In this document: positions 46,665 through 57,560 of the stretch, piece by piece
How the letters are laid out: every line of letters starts with the position of its first letter
Numbering within the stretch: position 1 is the stretch's first letter
Assembly (NCBI RefSeq): GCF_000213175.1
Contig: NW_009799101.1
Coordinates: forward strand, 146,501 to 210,500
Origin: Neurospora tetrasperma FGSC 2508
Taxonomy: Eukaryota; Ascomycota; Sordariomycetes; Sordariales; Sordariaceae
Length of the DNA: 64,000 nt
Reading direction: 5' to 3'
The notes under the pieces: model-generated
The model's input: only the letters and a program-made list of their open reading frames with translations
What the model was told of the DNA's origin: nothing
The model's database searches: none
Translations under genes and position numbers: made by a program

Positions 46665-49600
46665 CTAAGATTGAAAGACAAAGTCGCCTATCGTGGTTTC
46701 AGCGAGTTGCGAATAGATGATTGACCCGGCCACGGTCGAGGTCGCTCCACAGATCAATGCTCCGCCCATAACATAGGGATTCTTCCCGACTTGGACCGTT
46801 GCCAAGCCCGACAAAAAGTCATGCCCCTTGGTCAGACACGTATTGCCAATCTTCAAAAAGGGATCAGCCTTGCTATAGCCGGCCACATGATCCCAAGTCA
46901 CACATCCGACATAGATGACGCATTGTAGGGCGGAGAAGAACATGGTCACCATGCCCTTGAAGATGCGAAGGCTGCAATGCTTGATGCCAGCAAAGATGGA
47001 CACCACCCAGCCAGTCAGTTTGAGGCCCCAGCTGGGCGCCGGATCATCGGGATCTGGGATTGGGAAAGACAACGCAATTCCCACCAGAAACATTGTTGCG
47101 CCACCCTTGTCCCATTCTTTCAGGGCACCAAAATCCGGGTAGGCACTTTTCATGGGCATCACCCACTCCCGCGCCTCGCTGTACATGGAGTAGCAGTTGT
47201 ACCCAAACCAGATGATACCGACAATGTAAGAATGCGCCTTCAACCACTTCGCAATCTTCTGGAGGAGACTATGCTTCATCATGTTCTTGACGAAGCCGCC
47301 TTGGTCCTTTTTAAGCTTTTCTGCGGCTCCCATTGAGGCGACATCATTATAGCTCGTGTCGGAAGCGGTGGGCATAACCGCGAATAGCTGAGGAGCGGCC
47401 ATGAGCTCATGTCCAACGAGCTCGGCATCCAGCTCGGTTTTGGCAGCCTGGATCTCCTTGTAGCTTGGATGCTGCTTGGGGCTCATACCGTGGTATAGCT
47501 TGAATGCAATCGTGCCAGGGATGGCTAACAACATGGTGATGGCATCAAGGAAGGACAGAGGTCGGTCGGATATCTTCGACCACAACCAGGAAATGACGGG
47601 GATCTCGATGGTCGCTGTGGCGGCACTCTTCACCATGAGGATGAGCTTGGCTCCCACCCGAGTGAAAAGCGTGATCAAATCGCGCGCAATCGCAATGAGC
47701 CTCGTGAGGAGCTTACTGCCGAGCTTCGAAAAGATCTCGGAAGCAGTGGCTTTGCGAGACGGGTCGAGGAGTGAGACTAGAGCCGACCCAATGTCCCCCG
47801 CGCCCTCCGCAAACTCCTTCACGATATCTTTGAGAGCTGCCATGATCTTGGTCAGGTCGTCATCTTCCATCTCCTTTTCTGCAGACTCCATGGCTTGACG
47901 GACTTCAGGATTGTGCTGGGCATGGTGGTTCGCATAGTTCCCCCCTGGTGAGTGGAAAGCTTTATCCATCTTGCTCGGCTCCTTCCCTTGCTGGCCATTG
48001 CCGTCTGGATCGACAGGACCGTCGACTTTGGATGGCAGCTGGGTTGTGTTGCAATTCTTGTCAAGACTCTCCTCTAGCTCATCAAGATACGACACCGCCT
48101 TGTCACCAAAGAGAATGATCGCCTTGGCAGCAGTATCGATGAACCCTTCAAAATAGTCGCGGAAGATGTTATGGGTTTCCTTGATGTCGTCCCAGGCGAA
48201 GAGAAACTTCAATCCGTTCCATATCTTCTTCAGACCCTCGCCAAGCCACTCAAGGGCCTTCCTTAGGCCTTTCATCACATGTTCGTATGTTTCGACAAGG
48301 AATTTCCAAACCTTCTTTCCAACCTTGACAACAAGATGCCAACCGTCTACGAAGATGTCCCTTACAGACTCGAGAGATCGGGTGAGCCAGTCAAACACTG
48401 CCCAACTGCCCGTAGTGGGCTTCTCCCCGCTGATATAGGACATCTCTTTGACTATGGGTTGCTCTGAGGGCTGCTCCAAAGAGACAGGTTGGGTTTTCTC
48501 GGTACCTAAAAACTGCGCTTCCAATTTCATGCTGGCACCCTTTGAAGACAATGACTTGATGGCCGCGGCAGCTCCCTCAATGTTGACGTTCTTCGATCCT
48601 CCGCTCAAGAGCTTTTCACCATTTGGAAGGTGAGCATTCTGCAAGTCATCGCCGGACTTGATCTTGCTGAAGAAGTCCAGAACCTTTCGAGAGGGATCTA
48701 TGTAGGTCGTTTCGCATCCTGGAACGCCCGAAACTCGCAAGCTCGGCACATTCAGGTCATCAATCTCTTGAATCACCGTGAGGGTTCCCATCACATCGGC
48801 CTTGACTTTGACTGGCAGTCGGCTAAGCTCCATTGTCCGGCCGTTCACAGTTGCGAGACATGTACTGGATGCACTGAGGTCAACTTCCAACCCATCAGCT
48901 GGAGGTCGGACCCCAGCACCAGGATAGATCTTGATGTGTGTCGTGTAGGTGTACACTTCTCGATGTGTCTTGATCGCTGGGACGCAAAAGTCTCCCGTTT
49001 TCCAAAGACTGGAGTCTCCCGACTGGTACAGAACCCGCATTTTTGGATGGTTTTCGTCGCCGAGAACGAACATTTGCTGGGACTGAGTGGTTTCGTTGAC
49101 CAAGGCAGCGAAGCGTACGCCTCCGTCAAGAACCTGATTGGCATCGCTGTGTTTCTCGAAGGCGTCAACCGCGAGGTTTTCTGAAGAAGCCTTAATCATG
49201 AACTGAGTGTACGCTATCACGCCTTCGTTGTTGCGAGTGAAGACGGATACGAACGAGCCAGACTGTGCGGCTTGAATTTGTTTCAGTCCTCGGAGGCAAT
49301 CTGCTGAGGCAACCAGACTGGTGTCAGGCAACTTTGTTGAACCTTTCACAGAGTCTCTGGCTGGAATACGGTGAATTCCATTTTCTGCGGAAACGAGAAG
49401 ATCGGTCCGGCCCGTCGATGTCCTGACGGTGGCAAGATCAGAGGCACCTGGGGGAACTGGCAGGTGGTAGTTGATATGGGAGTAGTAACCTCCTTGACCG
49501 CTCAATCCGGTGAAGCTGAGTCGAAGAACCTCGCTGATCCTAAACAGGACAAAGACTCCAAACGTCCCGCCACCCCCAGGCAGTGTACCAGGGCAGAGGC

Positions 49601-50241
49601 TGATGATCTCTCTCGGGTTGCAAGGCATCTGAAGATCAGTCTTTACAGACCAGGAAGAAGCCTTGTAGTCGATGTCAAGGCGGCATATATCGTTCTCGGG
49701 AGAATCAACTTTTCTGAACCTTGCTACCGCAAGGGGATGGTCGTTATCTGAGCCTCGGCCCTTTTCTTCTGTTATTACTGGACGAAGAAGTCAAGCTTAA
49801 CGACATGGAGGCACTCACAATCAAAAGACCATATATCTGGCCTTGGATGGTGTTGTCCTGTCCATGGAAAGCGTGTTCCAGGAGCTTGTCGATGTCTTTT
49901 TGAAAAGCATCGGGCTTCAGTCTGCGCAAGACGACCAACTGAGACTGGCCCTTTGGCTCTCCGTGAGCAAACACGAGGTTCAAAGTCAGGTCGGTGTCCT
50001 GATGTAGTCCGAGTGCTGTGGTCTGATGCTCCGTCGGGATGCTCAGCTTTTCGCTGAGGTTGATCAGCTGGTTTCGGCCCCATTCGTCCTGTTTGATGAG
50101 ATACAGCACACCCTTAGTGCCAATGGAAAACACCATGGGGTTCTGCTTTTCATCCTTGACGACGTAGAAGTCCTGCGTGTCCAGAAGTGGCGTGGATGTC
50201 ACCACTTGCTCAATGAGCTCTGAATCATGATAGATGGACAT
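46665..50241 (-). CDS. Large protein: beta-rich N-terminus, membrane-active-like helical C-terminus
   Basis: Exon 1 (50241-49819) and exon 2 (about 49760-46665), separated by a GTGAGT intron whose acceptor is either AAG at 49761 (keeps frame) or a nearby AG, give about 1172 aa. The first 500 residues alternate short beta strands with Gly/Asp turns (FSIGTKGVLYLIKQDEWGRN, FAHGEPKGQSQLVVLRR, TGRTDLLVSAENGIHRIPA), like a beta-propeller. Residues about 585-675 form long amphipathic Trp/Lys helices (VRDIFVDGWHLVVKVGKKVW, KALEWLGEGLKKIWNGLKFL). Several hydrophobic segments lie after residue 1015, ending YVMGGALICGATSTVAGSIIY. There is no signal peptide and no known family name. It is divergent with the 51.5-kb gene. 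Confidence 0.75.
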
Positions 50242-51545
50242 TGTCGACGGCGTGTTAGGACACCAAAGTTCCCAGAACGAGAAAGACAGAACGATAGAGG
50301 ATACAATGGGAAAAGATGTTGTCGAATGGAGGTATTAGAGAGAGGCAAGTTGACTGAATATTCACCAACTCTTCGGCAAATACTTTGTACGGCGGAGGGT
50401 GACTATATGAGCTAACTGCGGTCTTGGGCTCTCACAATTACGCATCTGCGCACGAAACCTCTGCAAGATGGATGAATTGCCTCGACTTGTGATGAAACGG
50501 TCCGACGATCGTCAAACGAAGAGCAGCAAAGACAAAGGTACCCATGCTGGAGACTGCAGTGTCAGCGGCGGGGTTTCGTTCAGCTGGATGTTCAGCTTTG
50601 GCATCATCGCTTATCCAGAGATGCGTTGGCATAGCCTCGAGCCAAACAACGTGAGTAAGTATCTCTCGAGTCATGTTGGGCTGAACTGCATCTGTGTCTA
50701 GACAGAGTATGGATTGTCTCCAAATGACGAAACAGCTATTTCGCTCAAGATATAGTGTAGTGTAACGCCTTCATCCAAACTCCGAGATCGTGCATACGTA
50801 GATCGGGCAGTGGAGTCCATTCCCGCACTTGCAAGTCACATGAGGGCCGGGAGGGCCAAATCAAGCCGGACATACAGCTGAAGATACCCACCACGATACG
50901 ACCCAATATCGAGCCAGCGGCCTCCAGAGTTTAGCACGTCGATTAAGGCATTCCATTACTCGGTGGGTCGGCAGGGGCTGAAAGAGATTCGACGGCTCGG
51001 TGGAGACGGACAGAGCACTAGGACGTGGCACAGTGCACACACTAAGTCATCTGAGAGCAATGATCGACGATCTGGAGGTCCAGTTTGCTCGATCTCAGAC
51101 TGCATGTCAATGAGGTGGGTCGGTCCCAATTGGCACTTCAGCTGCATCCGATAATATTGATCTAGCCATCTTCGACACTTCAGCTCAGATGAGAACATGC
51201 ACCGATGCCTAAGTTTTGGCGATCCTCCCTGTGATGTCGCCAATATCCGCTCAGCTACCTCAATTGTGGAGAGGGATACGTACTCAGTCTTGACCCTCAC
51301 CATTCTGGTGATGCTGAGGGGCAGATGCTGACAGGTAAGCACACCGGATCACTTCAGAAAATACCAGCTCCAGCTCAGCACAAATATTGATGGCAATCCC
51401 GCAATCATCAGATGCCTCTTCAAAGACACAGCTTTGCAGCAGACTTGGACTTGACCTCCGAACCGGATACTTCACAGTTAACTCCTCGTCGCTACAACTT
51501 GTAGACTCCATTCACGCAGACATCAACCTCAAACGCTTGAACACG
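50242..51545. promoter_or_regulatory. 1.3-kb divergent intergenic region
   Basis: This holds the 5' sides of the 46.7-50.2 kb (minus) and 51.5-53.2 kb (plus) genes and no other convincing gene. Any shared control elements must lie here. No specific factor site was assigned. The plus-strand frame is open from 51387, so part of the right end could be coding if an earlier start were used. Confidence 0.45.
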
Positions 51546-53243
51546 ATGGCGACAACTGAAGTTGACTCACGCCTGAAAGATTTCGATCTTCAAGGTTTCC
51601 ATCAAATCATTGCTATCTCCCAAGATGTAAGTACCCCGGCTTGCAGACCCATCATCACACAAAGGTCCTGACCAGTTTATCAGAAAATCAACGACAATCT
51701 CAGAGTCCGGTTTGATCCTGAGCTCCAACCCGAACTTGTCTCTTTCAAGCATGAGCTTCCTCAAATGGGAGTTTCGGAGGCAACGCTCGACCCCCCGAAC
51801 ATCGAGGTGTGCACCGAAAGCGATACGGAAACCAAACGTTCGAGGTTCTTCCTAAACTTCAAGACCGGCAGTTACAAGTACAAGGCGACCGTTGAGGCAG
51901 GAGGCGTTGAAACGGTTGCCATCGACGGCTGGAAAGTTCCGTTCTTCGTCGCGTATGACGAGAAGACGCTGGCCAAGCCCCCCGACAGCAGCCATCCGAA
52001 CTTGAAGTCGAAATGGGCCAAGTTGGAACCCGGCAAGTACAGCCTGAGTCGCATCATCATGTTTCTCGGCTCGGCACCTCTCTCTTCCCTCGACTGGGAC
52101 CACGCCTATTGTCCTGGTCTCAGCCAAGAGAATGACCCATATGGCATGAAGAAGGTGTTCTTCAGAATGTTCCTTGAAGCATACTTGTCCAGTCTACAAA
52201 AGAACCCAGACGCTCTCACCCTTGGATACACGATCAAAGAGGCGGCACCTGACCCCACGGACAAGGCGCCCACGTTCTCTCCAACCGCTGTGAAAATTCA
52301 AAACTACAAATATCAGCCTTGTTCCGACACGCAGCAAACCATCAATGGGAAGGTTATCCCTCCGAATTCCCGTGACGCCTTTGTGTTCATGGAGATGACC
52401 GGAGGTGCTGACATCCCGCATGATGAGCTGCAGAGAAAGGGCAATCTCATCATTGGCGACATGCCGGGTGCACTTGTTTTCAGCAAAGAACTCTTTTTCA
52501 ACAAGTACCTGGTAGAGAATGCTCTCAGCAGCGTCAATGTCTCCTTCTTCGACATGGCGAATGATTTGATGAAGTGGGTGGATGGAGGACGCTGGGAGTC
52601 GGATTGGTTGCTCACCAATGGGTCAAGAGCCGAAGCTCTTCCGGCTGCGAAGTGGACAATCGACGGGTCCAAGGCCAAGCTGAGCTGGAAGGGGGAGAAG
52701 TCGTACAATGGGTGGGGTGTCTACCGTTCTACTGACACTTCGCTCGAGACGGAGCTGTTTACTGAACCACGAGCAAACAAGATCACCATCACATCAAAGA
52801 TGAAGCTCGGTTCCAGTACAGTCATATCCTCTGGGCACACGGGCGGTGGCGGGTACAACAGAGGAACGGACGGGAAAGTGAACCTCACGATTGAGTTCAC
52901 CATCTTGGCGGACGAGGACGGCACGCTTCACGTAGAGCCGAAAGAGACGATTGAACCCGTCAGTGTGGATGACAGCAGAGACGCCAATATCCTCAAGCTT
53001 ATCTTTGGCAAGCAAAGCCATGAGGTCAGTGACTTCATCAAGGGCAAGCTACAGGACGTTGTCCGGACAAAGCACATTGGCGACGCGATTGCTGCGGATC
53101 TTAACGAGAAGAAGCAGCTCGTGTTTCCGGGCTCGGGGACGTTTAGCTACAAGGATCCCAAGTTCTCGGATGCTGGCGATCTTTTGATCACGCTGGACTT
53201 GGTTGGGAAGGAAATTGAGAAGGATAAGACGTTGGTTTCTTAG
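51546..53243 (+). CDS. Beta-rich soluble protein, possibly TULIP/P47-like
   Basis: Exons 51546-51626 and 51684-53243 (GTAAGT...CAG, phase 0) give 546 aa. The N-terminus reads DLQGFHQIIAISQD-KINDNL, a pattern of hydrophobic residues ending in an Ile-Asn motif. It is followed by strands such as RFFLNFKTGSYKYKATVE and IDGWKVPFFVAYDEKTL. The middle has YSLSRIIMFLGSAPLSSLDW and FFRMFLEAYLSSLQKNPDAL. The C-terminal third is beta-rich with KINITSKMKLGSS-type strands and a Gly-rich loop (SSGHTGGGGYNRG). No signal peptide or membrane helix. The overall look recalls P47/OrfX-type TULIP proteins, but this is a weak resemblance by eye. Start chosen at MATTEVD; upstream ATG 51387 is in the same frame. Confidence 0.75.
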
Positions 53244-53746
53244 GGGGCTTGTCCTGGGCAAAGATTTTGAGACCCTTTAACATTGTACCTTGGGTATACC
53301 CACTCTACTACCTACGAATGCAAGTGACTTTATTACAGTCCAGTACTGGTTTGTTTGTTAGCTCGGTACACTAGGTACTGTACTATACTCTATACACTAG
53401 ACGAAATCTATCCCTAATAGTCCTAAACCTTGTAAGAATGAATCAAAATGGTTAGTATAAATGACAAAAGGGATTGGTTCGATTTGATATGGCATTTCGA
53501 ACATCACAAATAGCGTATTCAAGGTAAGATGACGCATTAATTAGCTACCTATAGAATCGCATAGGAAGGTTGACACGAGGTCTCGTACTCACAAAGAAAC
53601 CAGTATTGGATTGTACACCTCTGAACTCGATTTCTAAGTACCTGATCTCTGCATAGAATTAGGTATCGAAAGGGGACTTCGTACTGCGTTTACTTTCCTT
53701 TGGAATCATCAACCGGTTCATCCTTCACTTGACAAACGCCCACCAG
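53244..53746. other. Intergenic between converging genes, filled by MITE copy 3
   Basis: The MITE at 53336-53613 occupies over half of this 3'-to-3' gap. Nothing else was seen. Confidence 0.7.
53336..53613 (+). mobile_element. Tc1/mariner-like MITE, copy 3
   Basis: The 278-bp unit starts CAGTCCAGTACTGGTTTGTT and ends in a slightly diverged complementary arm (CCAGTATTGGATTG), flanked by TA at 53334-53335 and 53614-53615. It is collinear with copy 1 along its length and the same size as copy 2. It has no coding capacity. Confidence 0.88.
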
Positions 53747-54872
53747 TTACTTCAGGTCCTTCCACTCAGGAGTCTTCTTGATGAACTCCTCCCAGGTAGT
53801 CAACTTGTCCTCAACCAGCGAATGTGTCCAGTCCAGGCTCTCGCCGCCGTAGTATCCAAAGGTACCCAGAAGCAAAAAGTTCTCCAGCAGCTCTTGCGCC
53901 ACATAGTCCGGCATGCCAGCGCCCTTGAGATTGTCGAGGTAGACGTCTTCTGGAACCTGGTAGTACGAAGCCGTCGCCCCAGCCTTGGGAAACACCTTCT
54001 TGAAGCCTTCAACCACCTGGTCGCCCGTCAAGTACTCGGTTGCACCGAGAAGTCTCTTGCCGAGGGTTTCCTCGCGGTGGAGGACGGCAGCCTTGACGAA
54101 CTTGCCTGTGTCTGCTGTGTCGAAGAGGGGGAAGAACGAGGAGCTCGCGGGGGTAGGCAGGGCAAATGTCCATTTGCCGGTGTCGTCGTCGTGGTGGGTC
54201 AAACCTAACGCCGGACCGGGGAAGTTGGACATGTAGAAACCTGGTAGGAAGAAGGTGGAGGGGAGACTGGTGGTGAGGCGGGCGTAATCTTCTACTTCGG
54301 CTTTGCTGTCGAAGTGGTGGAGGTTGGGCAGTTTGCCTTTGCTTACTGTTAGTTTTGTTGTTAGAGGGTTGGTAACATGTACTTGACCTTACGGTACAGT
54401 TTATACCTGATGCCTTGTAGACAAGAGGTAGAGATGAATGAGAAGCAGAAAGTGGTGGAGGTAGAGGCAAAAACAAACAAACAATGATTGAAATGAACAA
54501 ACATTCGTAAATATTAAGAACAGAACTCCAAATAAAGTGCTGCACGCCCGCCTCGGCAGCTACATCCACGAGGTTCTTGCCCTGCTGGACCTCGACGTCC
54601 TTGTTCATCTTCTCCCAGTAGTTGGTCACGGCAAAGACGGCATAAGCGCCATCGACTGCTTTCCGGAGACTCGACTTGTCGTTCAAATCGGCGGCGACGA
54701 CTTGGGCGCCCTGGTCGGCCAGCTGCTTTGCGCTTTCCTTGGTGACGTCGCGGGTGACGGCACGGACGGTCCAGTCGGCATTGAGCTTGGGGTCGTTGAG
54801 GAAGATGGCGGCGACGGAGCCGCCTTGTAGGCCGGTTGCGCCGAAGACGGTGATGGTTTTCTTGGTGGTCAT
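53747..54872 (-). CDS. NmrA-like NAD(P)-binding protein
   Basis: Exon 1 starts at ATG 54872 and encodes MTTKKTITVFGATGLQGGSV, with the GxxGxxG dinucleotide motif, then RAVTRDVTKESAKQLADQGAQVV and FIWSSV. Exon 2 (about 54345-53747) continues SKGKLPNLHHFDSKAEVEDY and runs to the C-terminus ...EFIKKTPEWKDLK. Joining at 54521/54345 gives about 316 aa, the usual NmrA-like size. However, no canonical GT donor fits that join, so the intron limits are uncertain. NmrA-type proteins are atypical SDRs that sense redox state or act as regulators or reductases; catalytic residues of classical SDRs are not evident. The function is not predictable beyond dinucleotide binding. Confidence 0.85.
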
Positions 54873-56093
54873 CTTTGTGGTTGGTGGTTTGTTGATATGT
54901 TGAAGAAATGTTACTTGCTTGGGTTTGTCTGGAGGTGGGTTCTTGTTGAAATGTAAGTAAAGGGTAGGCACAGTCGTGGGGAAGATGATTGAATTGAAAA
55001 AAGGCATAAAGACAAGAAGGGAAGTGGGGCCTATTCTTAAATACCAGTTTGCACACAAGTGTTTGGGGCGATATGCAATGCTGTCCAAATCCGAGGAACT
55101 CGGATAACTAGATTCTTCGGGTGACTGCTCATCTCTTACTTGCAGGAAATTCCAACATACCACACCTCTAGATAGGTAAAGGGAGGTGATCTCAAACCCA
55201 AAACCTGCTGGACATTTATCCCACTTTCCGCTTAACCAGTCAAAATAGTGTAAGCAGCCACAGGTGGTGCTATAATGGGCGTGTGACGTACGCCGCGGCT
55301 TGTCTACCTAAGGAACGAATCGGCATTACTTCCCGCCCTATATACACCACACCGTTGACGATTTGGCATTCCCATTGGATGGAAAGCATACTTCTTTGAT
55401 TGGTACGGTAACTGTTAGGTACACAACCACGCTTCAGCCATATACTCTTTTTACCCATTTTACGACTTATAGGACACACACCGGCTTCACATCCCACTAT
55501 CGTTCTTGTATTACATGTATGCGGACATTTTGCCGACAAAACCCGACACTTGCAAAATCTCAAGTTGTTCCTGGTACAGCTGTCGTTACAGCAGATCCGT
55601 CTCGTTTGTAACCCACTAATCGAGTCAACCAATTCCCACCTACAACTACTTCGTCGGAAGGAGACGATCACGCCATTGTCCAATCCATCTCCATTCATCA
55701 TACTACCTACCTAGGTACCTTGGTCAGCCGAACTTGACATTTCCAAAGAGCGCTTGAGGGCGGACAATTGTATTCCTCCAATAAGTCAATGTGCCAATGG
55801 ACTGCTAGCACATCCGTGCCAATCATGTTACGTGATGCCCCTTTGGGTGCCATCACTCCGATCCAAAATACAACCATATTGCGGGGACCGCGATGTAACT
55901 CAGATCTGGTGATGTTCCATAGGGTCAAATTCACGTACCGAGATGTTTTGTAGAAGTACATAAACACAGAATGCCAACCTGATACGAGGAAGGATCTCAA
56001 TCTCGACATTCAAAGCACGTCCAAGGCACTCACGGACTCATCTCGAGCATCTGTGGTCTTTCCCCCGATTCCACCACGGTGACCACGCCCGCC
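54873..56093. other. Divergent intergenic region
   Basis: This lies between the 5' ends of the NmrA-like gene and the GH43 gene. An ACCTACCTAGGTACC tract lies near 55703-55720. No gene was seen. Confidence 0.5.
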
Positions 56094-57560
56094 ATGCTCT
56101 GGCCCTCAACACCCAAGATTCGGCCTCTCCTGGCCTTCCTCTCCTTCCTCATCCTCCTCCTCTCTCCATCCACCCTTGCCGTCACTCACAGCCCCCCAGT
56201 CTCCTACACAAACACCCTCATCCCCCAACGTGCCGACCCTCACATCTCCAAACACACCGACGGCTACTACTACTTCACTGCCACCGTCCCAGCCTACGAC
56301 AGCATCATCATCCGCCGCTCTTCCACCATCCAAGGCCTCTCCTCCGCGCCCGAAACCACCATCTGGCGACGCAAGTCCTCGGGCATCGGCAGCAACCAAG
56401 TCTGGGCTCCCGAACTGCACTACATCGACGGAAAATGGTACATCTACGTCGCCCTCGGCGTAGCCAACGAATGGCGCATCCGCGCCTTCGTGCTCGAGGG
56501 CGTGGGCGCCAACCCGCAAACCGCAACATGGACCGAGAAAGGACTTATCAACACCGACTGGGACACCTTTTCTCTCGACGCGCATCACTTCCAAGTGAAC
56601 GGAACGCGCTATCTAGTCTGGGCCCAACAAGAGCCCACTCGCACCGACGAAAACAGCTCCTTGTTACTCGCCAAACTGCTCAACCCCTGGACAATCCAAC
56701 GACCAGCAACCGTCATCAGCCGACCGCTCCTCTCCTGGGAACGAGTAGGGTACAAAGTCAACGAAGGCCCTGCCACTCTGCAAAAAAACGGCAAGATCTT
56801 CTTGACGTACTCTGCCAGCGCGACGGATAGTAATTACTGCATGGGATTGCTTACTGCTTCTGTCGATGCGGACCATCTGGACCCAGCAAGCTGGAGCAAG
56901 TCCCCTGCCCCAGTCTTCCAATCTAACGGTCTGACTCAACAGTACGGACCGGGGCATAACTCGTTTACGGTGTCGGAAGATGGGCTTTCGGATGTACTGA
57001 TCTTTCATGATCGCGGGTACCCCAATATCACAGGGGATCCGCTGAATGATCCCAACCGTCGCACGCGCGTGCAAAAGGTTTATTGGCGGGTGGATGGCAC
57101 GCCGGATTTGGGGATTCCCGTCCCGGATGGCGTTACGCCCGTGCGGTTACGCTCTTCTTTTGCTTCTTCGCCTGAGGTGTATGTCAGGTATTATACGGGG
57201 ACTTTGCCCTCTGGAGCTGCTACGCTGGCCGATACACTGTTTAGGGTTGTTAGCCCCGGATTAGCAGGAGGGAATACCGTTAGCTTGGAGTCTGCTAGTA
57301 GACCGGGGTTGTATCTGAGGAGGAGCGGGACGCAGGTCAGGTTTGATGCGGGGAGTAGTAGTTCTTCGGCAAGTTTCAAGAGCGAAGCGAGTTGGGTGAG
57401 GAAAGAAGGGTTGGCGGATGCGAAGAACGGGGTGTCGTTTGAGGCGGCGGGAGCGACGGGGCAGTATTTGCGGTTGACGGGGAGTGAGGGGGTGTTGGTG
57501 GTAGGGGCTATGGGTGGGGACTCTATACAAAAGGGACAAGCGACTTTTCATTTGGAGTGA
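56094..57560 (+). CDS. Secreted GH43 arabinofuranosidase with AbfB domain
   Basis: A single exon of 488 aa. The signal peptide is about residues 1-29 (LLAFLSFLILLLSPSTLAV). The GH43 five-bladed propeller residues are in place: general base Asp48 in QRADPHIS, pKa-modulating Asp162 in FSLDAHHFQ, and acid Glu224 in KVNEGPATL. APELHYIDGKWYIYVAL is the typical blade-2 motif. From about residue 345 a C-terminal beta-trefoil-like region (VRLRSSFASSPEVYVRYYTG, SLESASRPGLYLRRSG) matches the AbfB/CBM42 arabinose-binding type. The expected activity is release of L-arabinose from arabinan or arabinoxylan outside the cell. Subfamily GH43_26-like is likely but not verified. Confidence 0.92.
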   Translation: MLWPSTPKIRPLLAFLSFLILLLSPSTLAVTHSPPVSYTNTLIPQRADPHISKHTDGYYYFTATVPAYDSIIIRRSSTIQGLSSAPETTIWRRKSSGIGSNQVWAPELHYIDGKWYIYVALGVANEWRIRAFVLEGVGANPQTATWTEKGLINTDWDTFSLDAHHFQVNGTRYLVWAQQEPTRTDENSSLLLAKLLNPWTIQRPATVISRPLLSWERVGYKVNEGPATLQKNGKIFLTYSASATDSNYCMGLLTASVDADHLDPASWSKSPAPVFQSNGLTQQYGPGHNSFTVSEDGLSDVLIFHDRGYPNITGDPLNDPNRRTRVQKVYWRVDGTPDLGIPVPDGVTPVRLRSSFASSPEVYVRYYTGTLPSGAATLADTLFRVVSPGLAGGNTVSLESASRPGLYLRRSGTQVRFDAGSSSSSASFKSEASWVRKEGLADAKNGVSFEAAGATGQYLRLTGSEGVLVVGAMGGDSIQKGQATFHLE

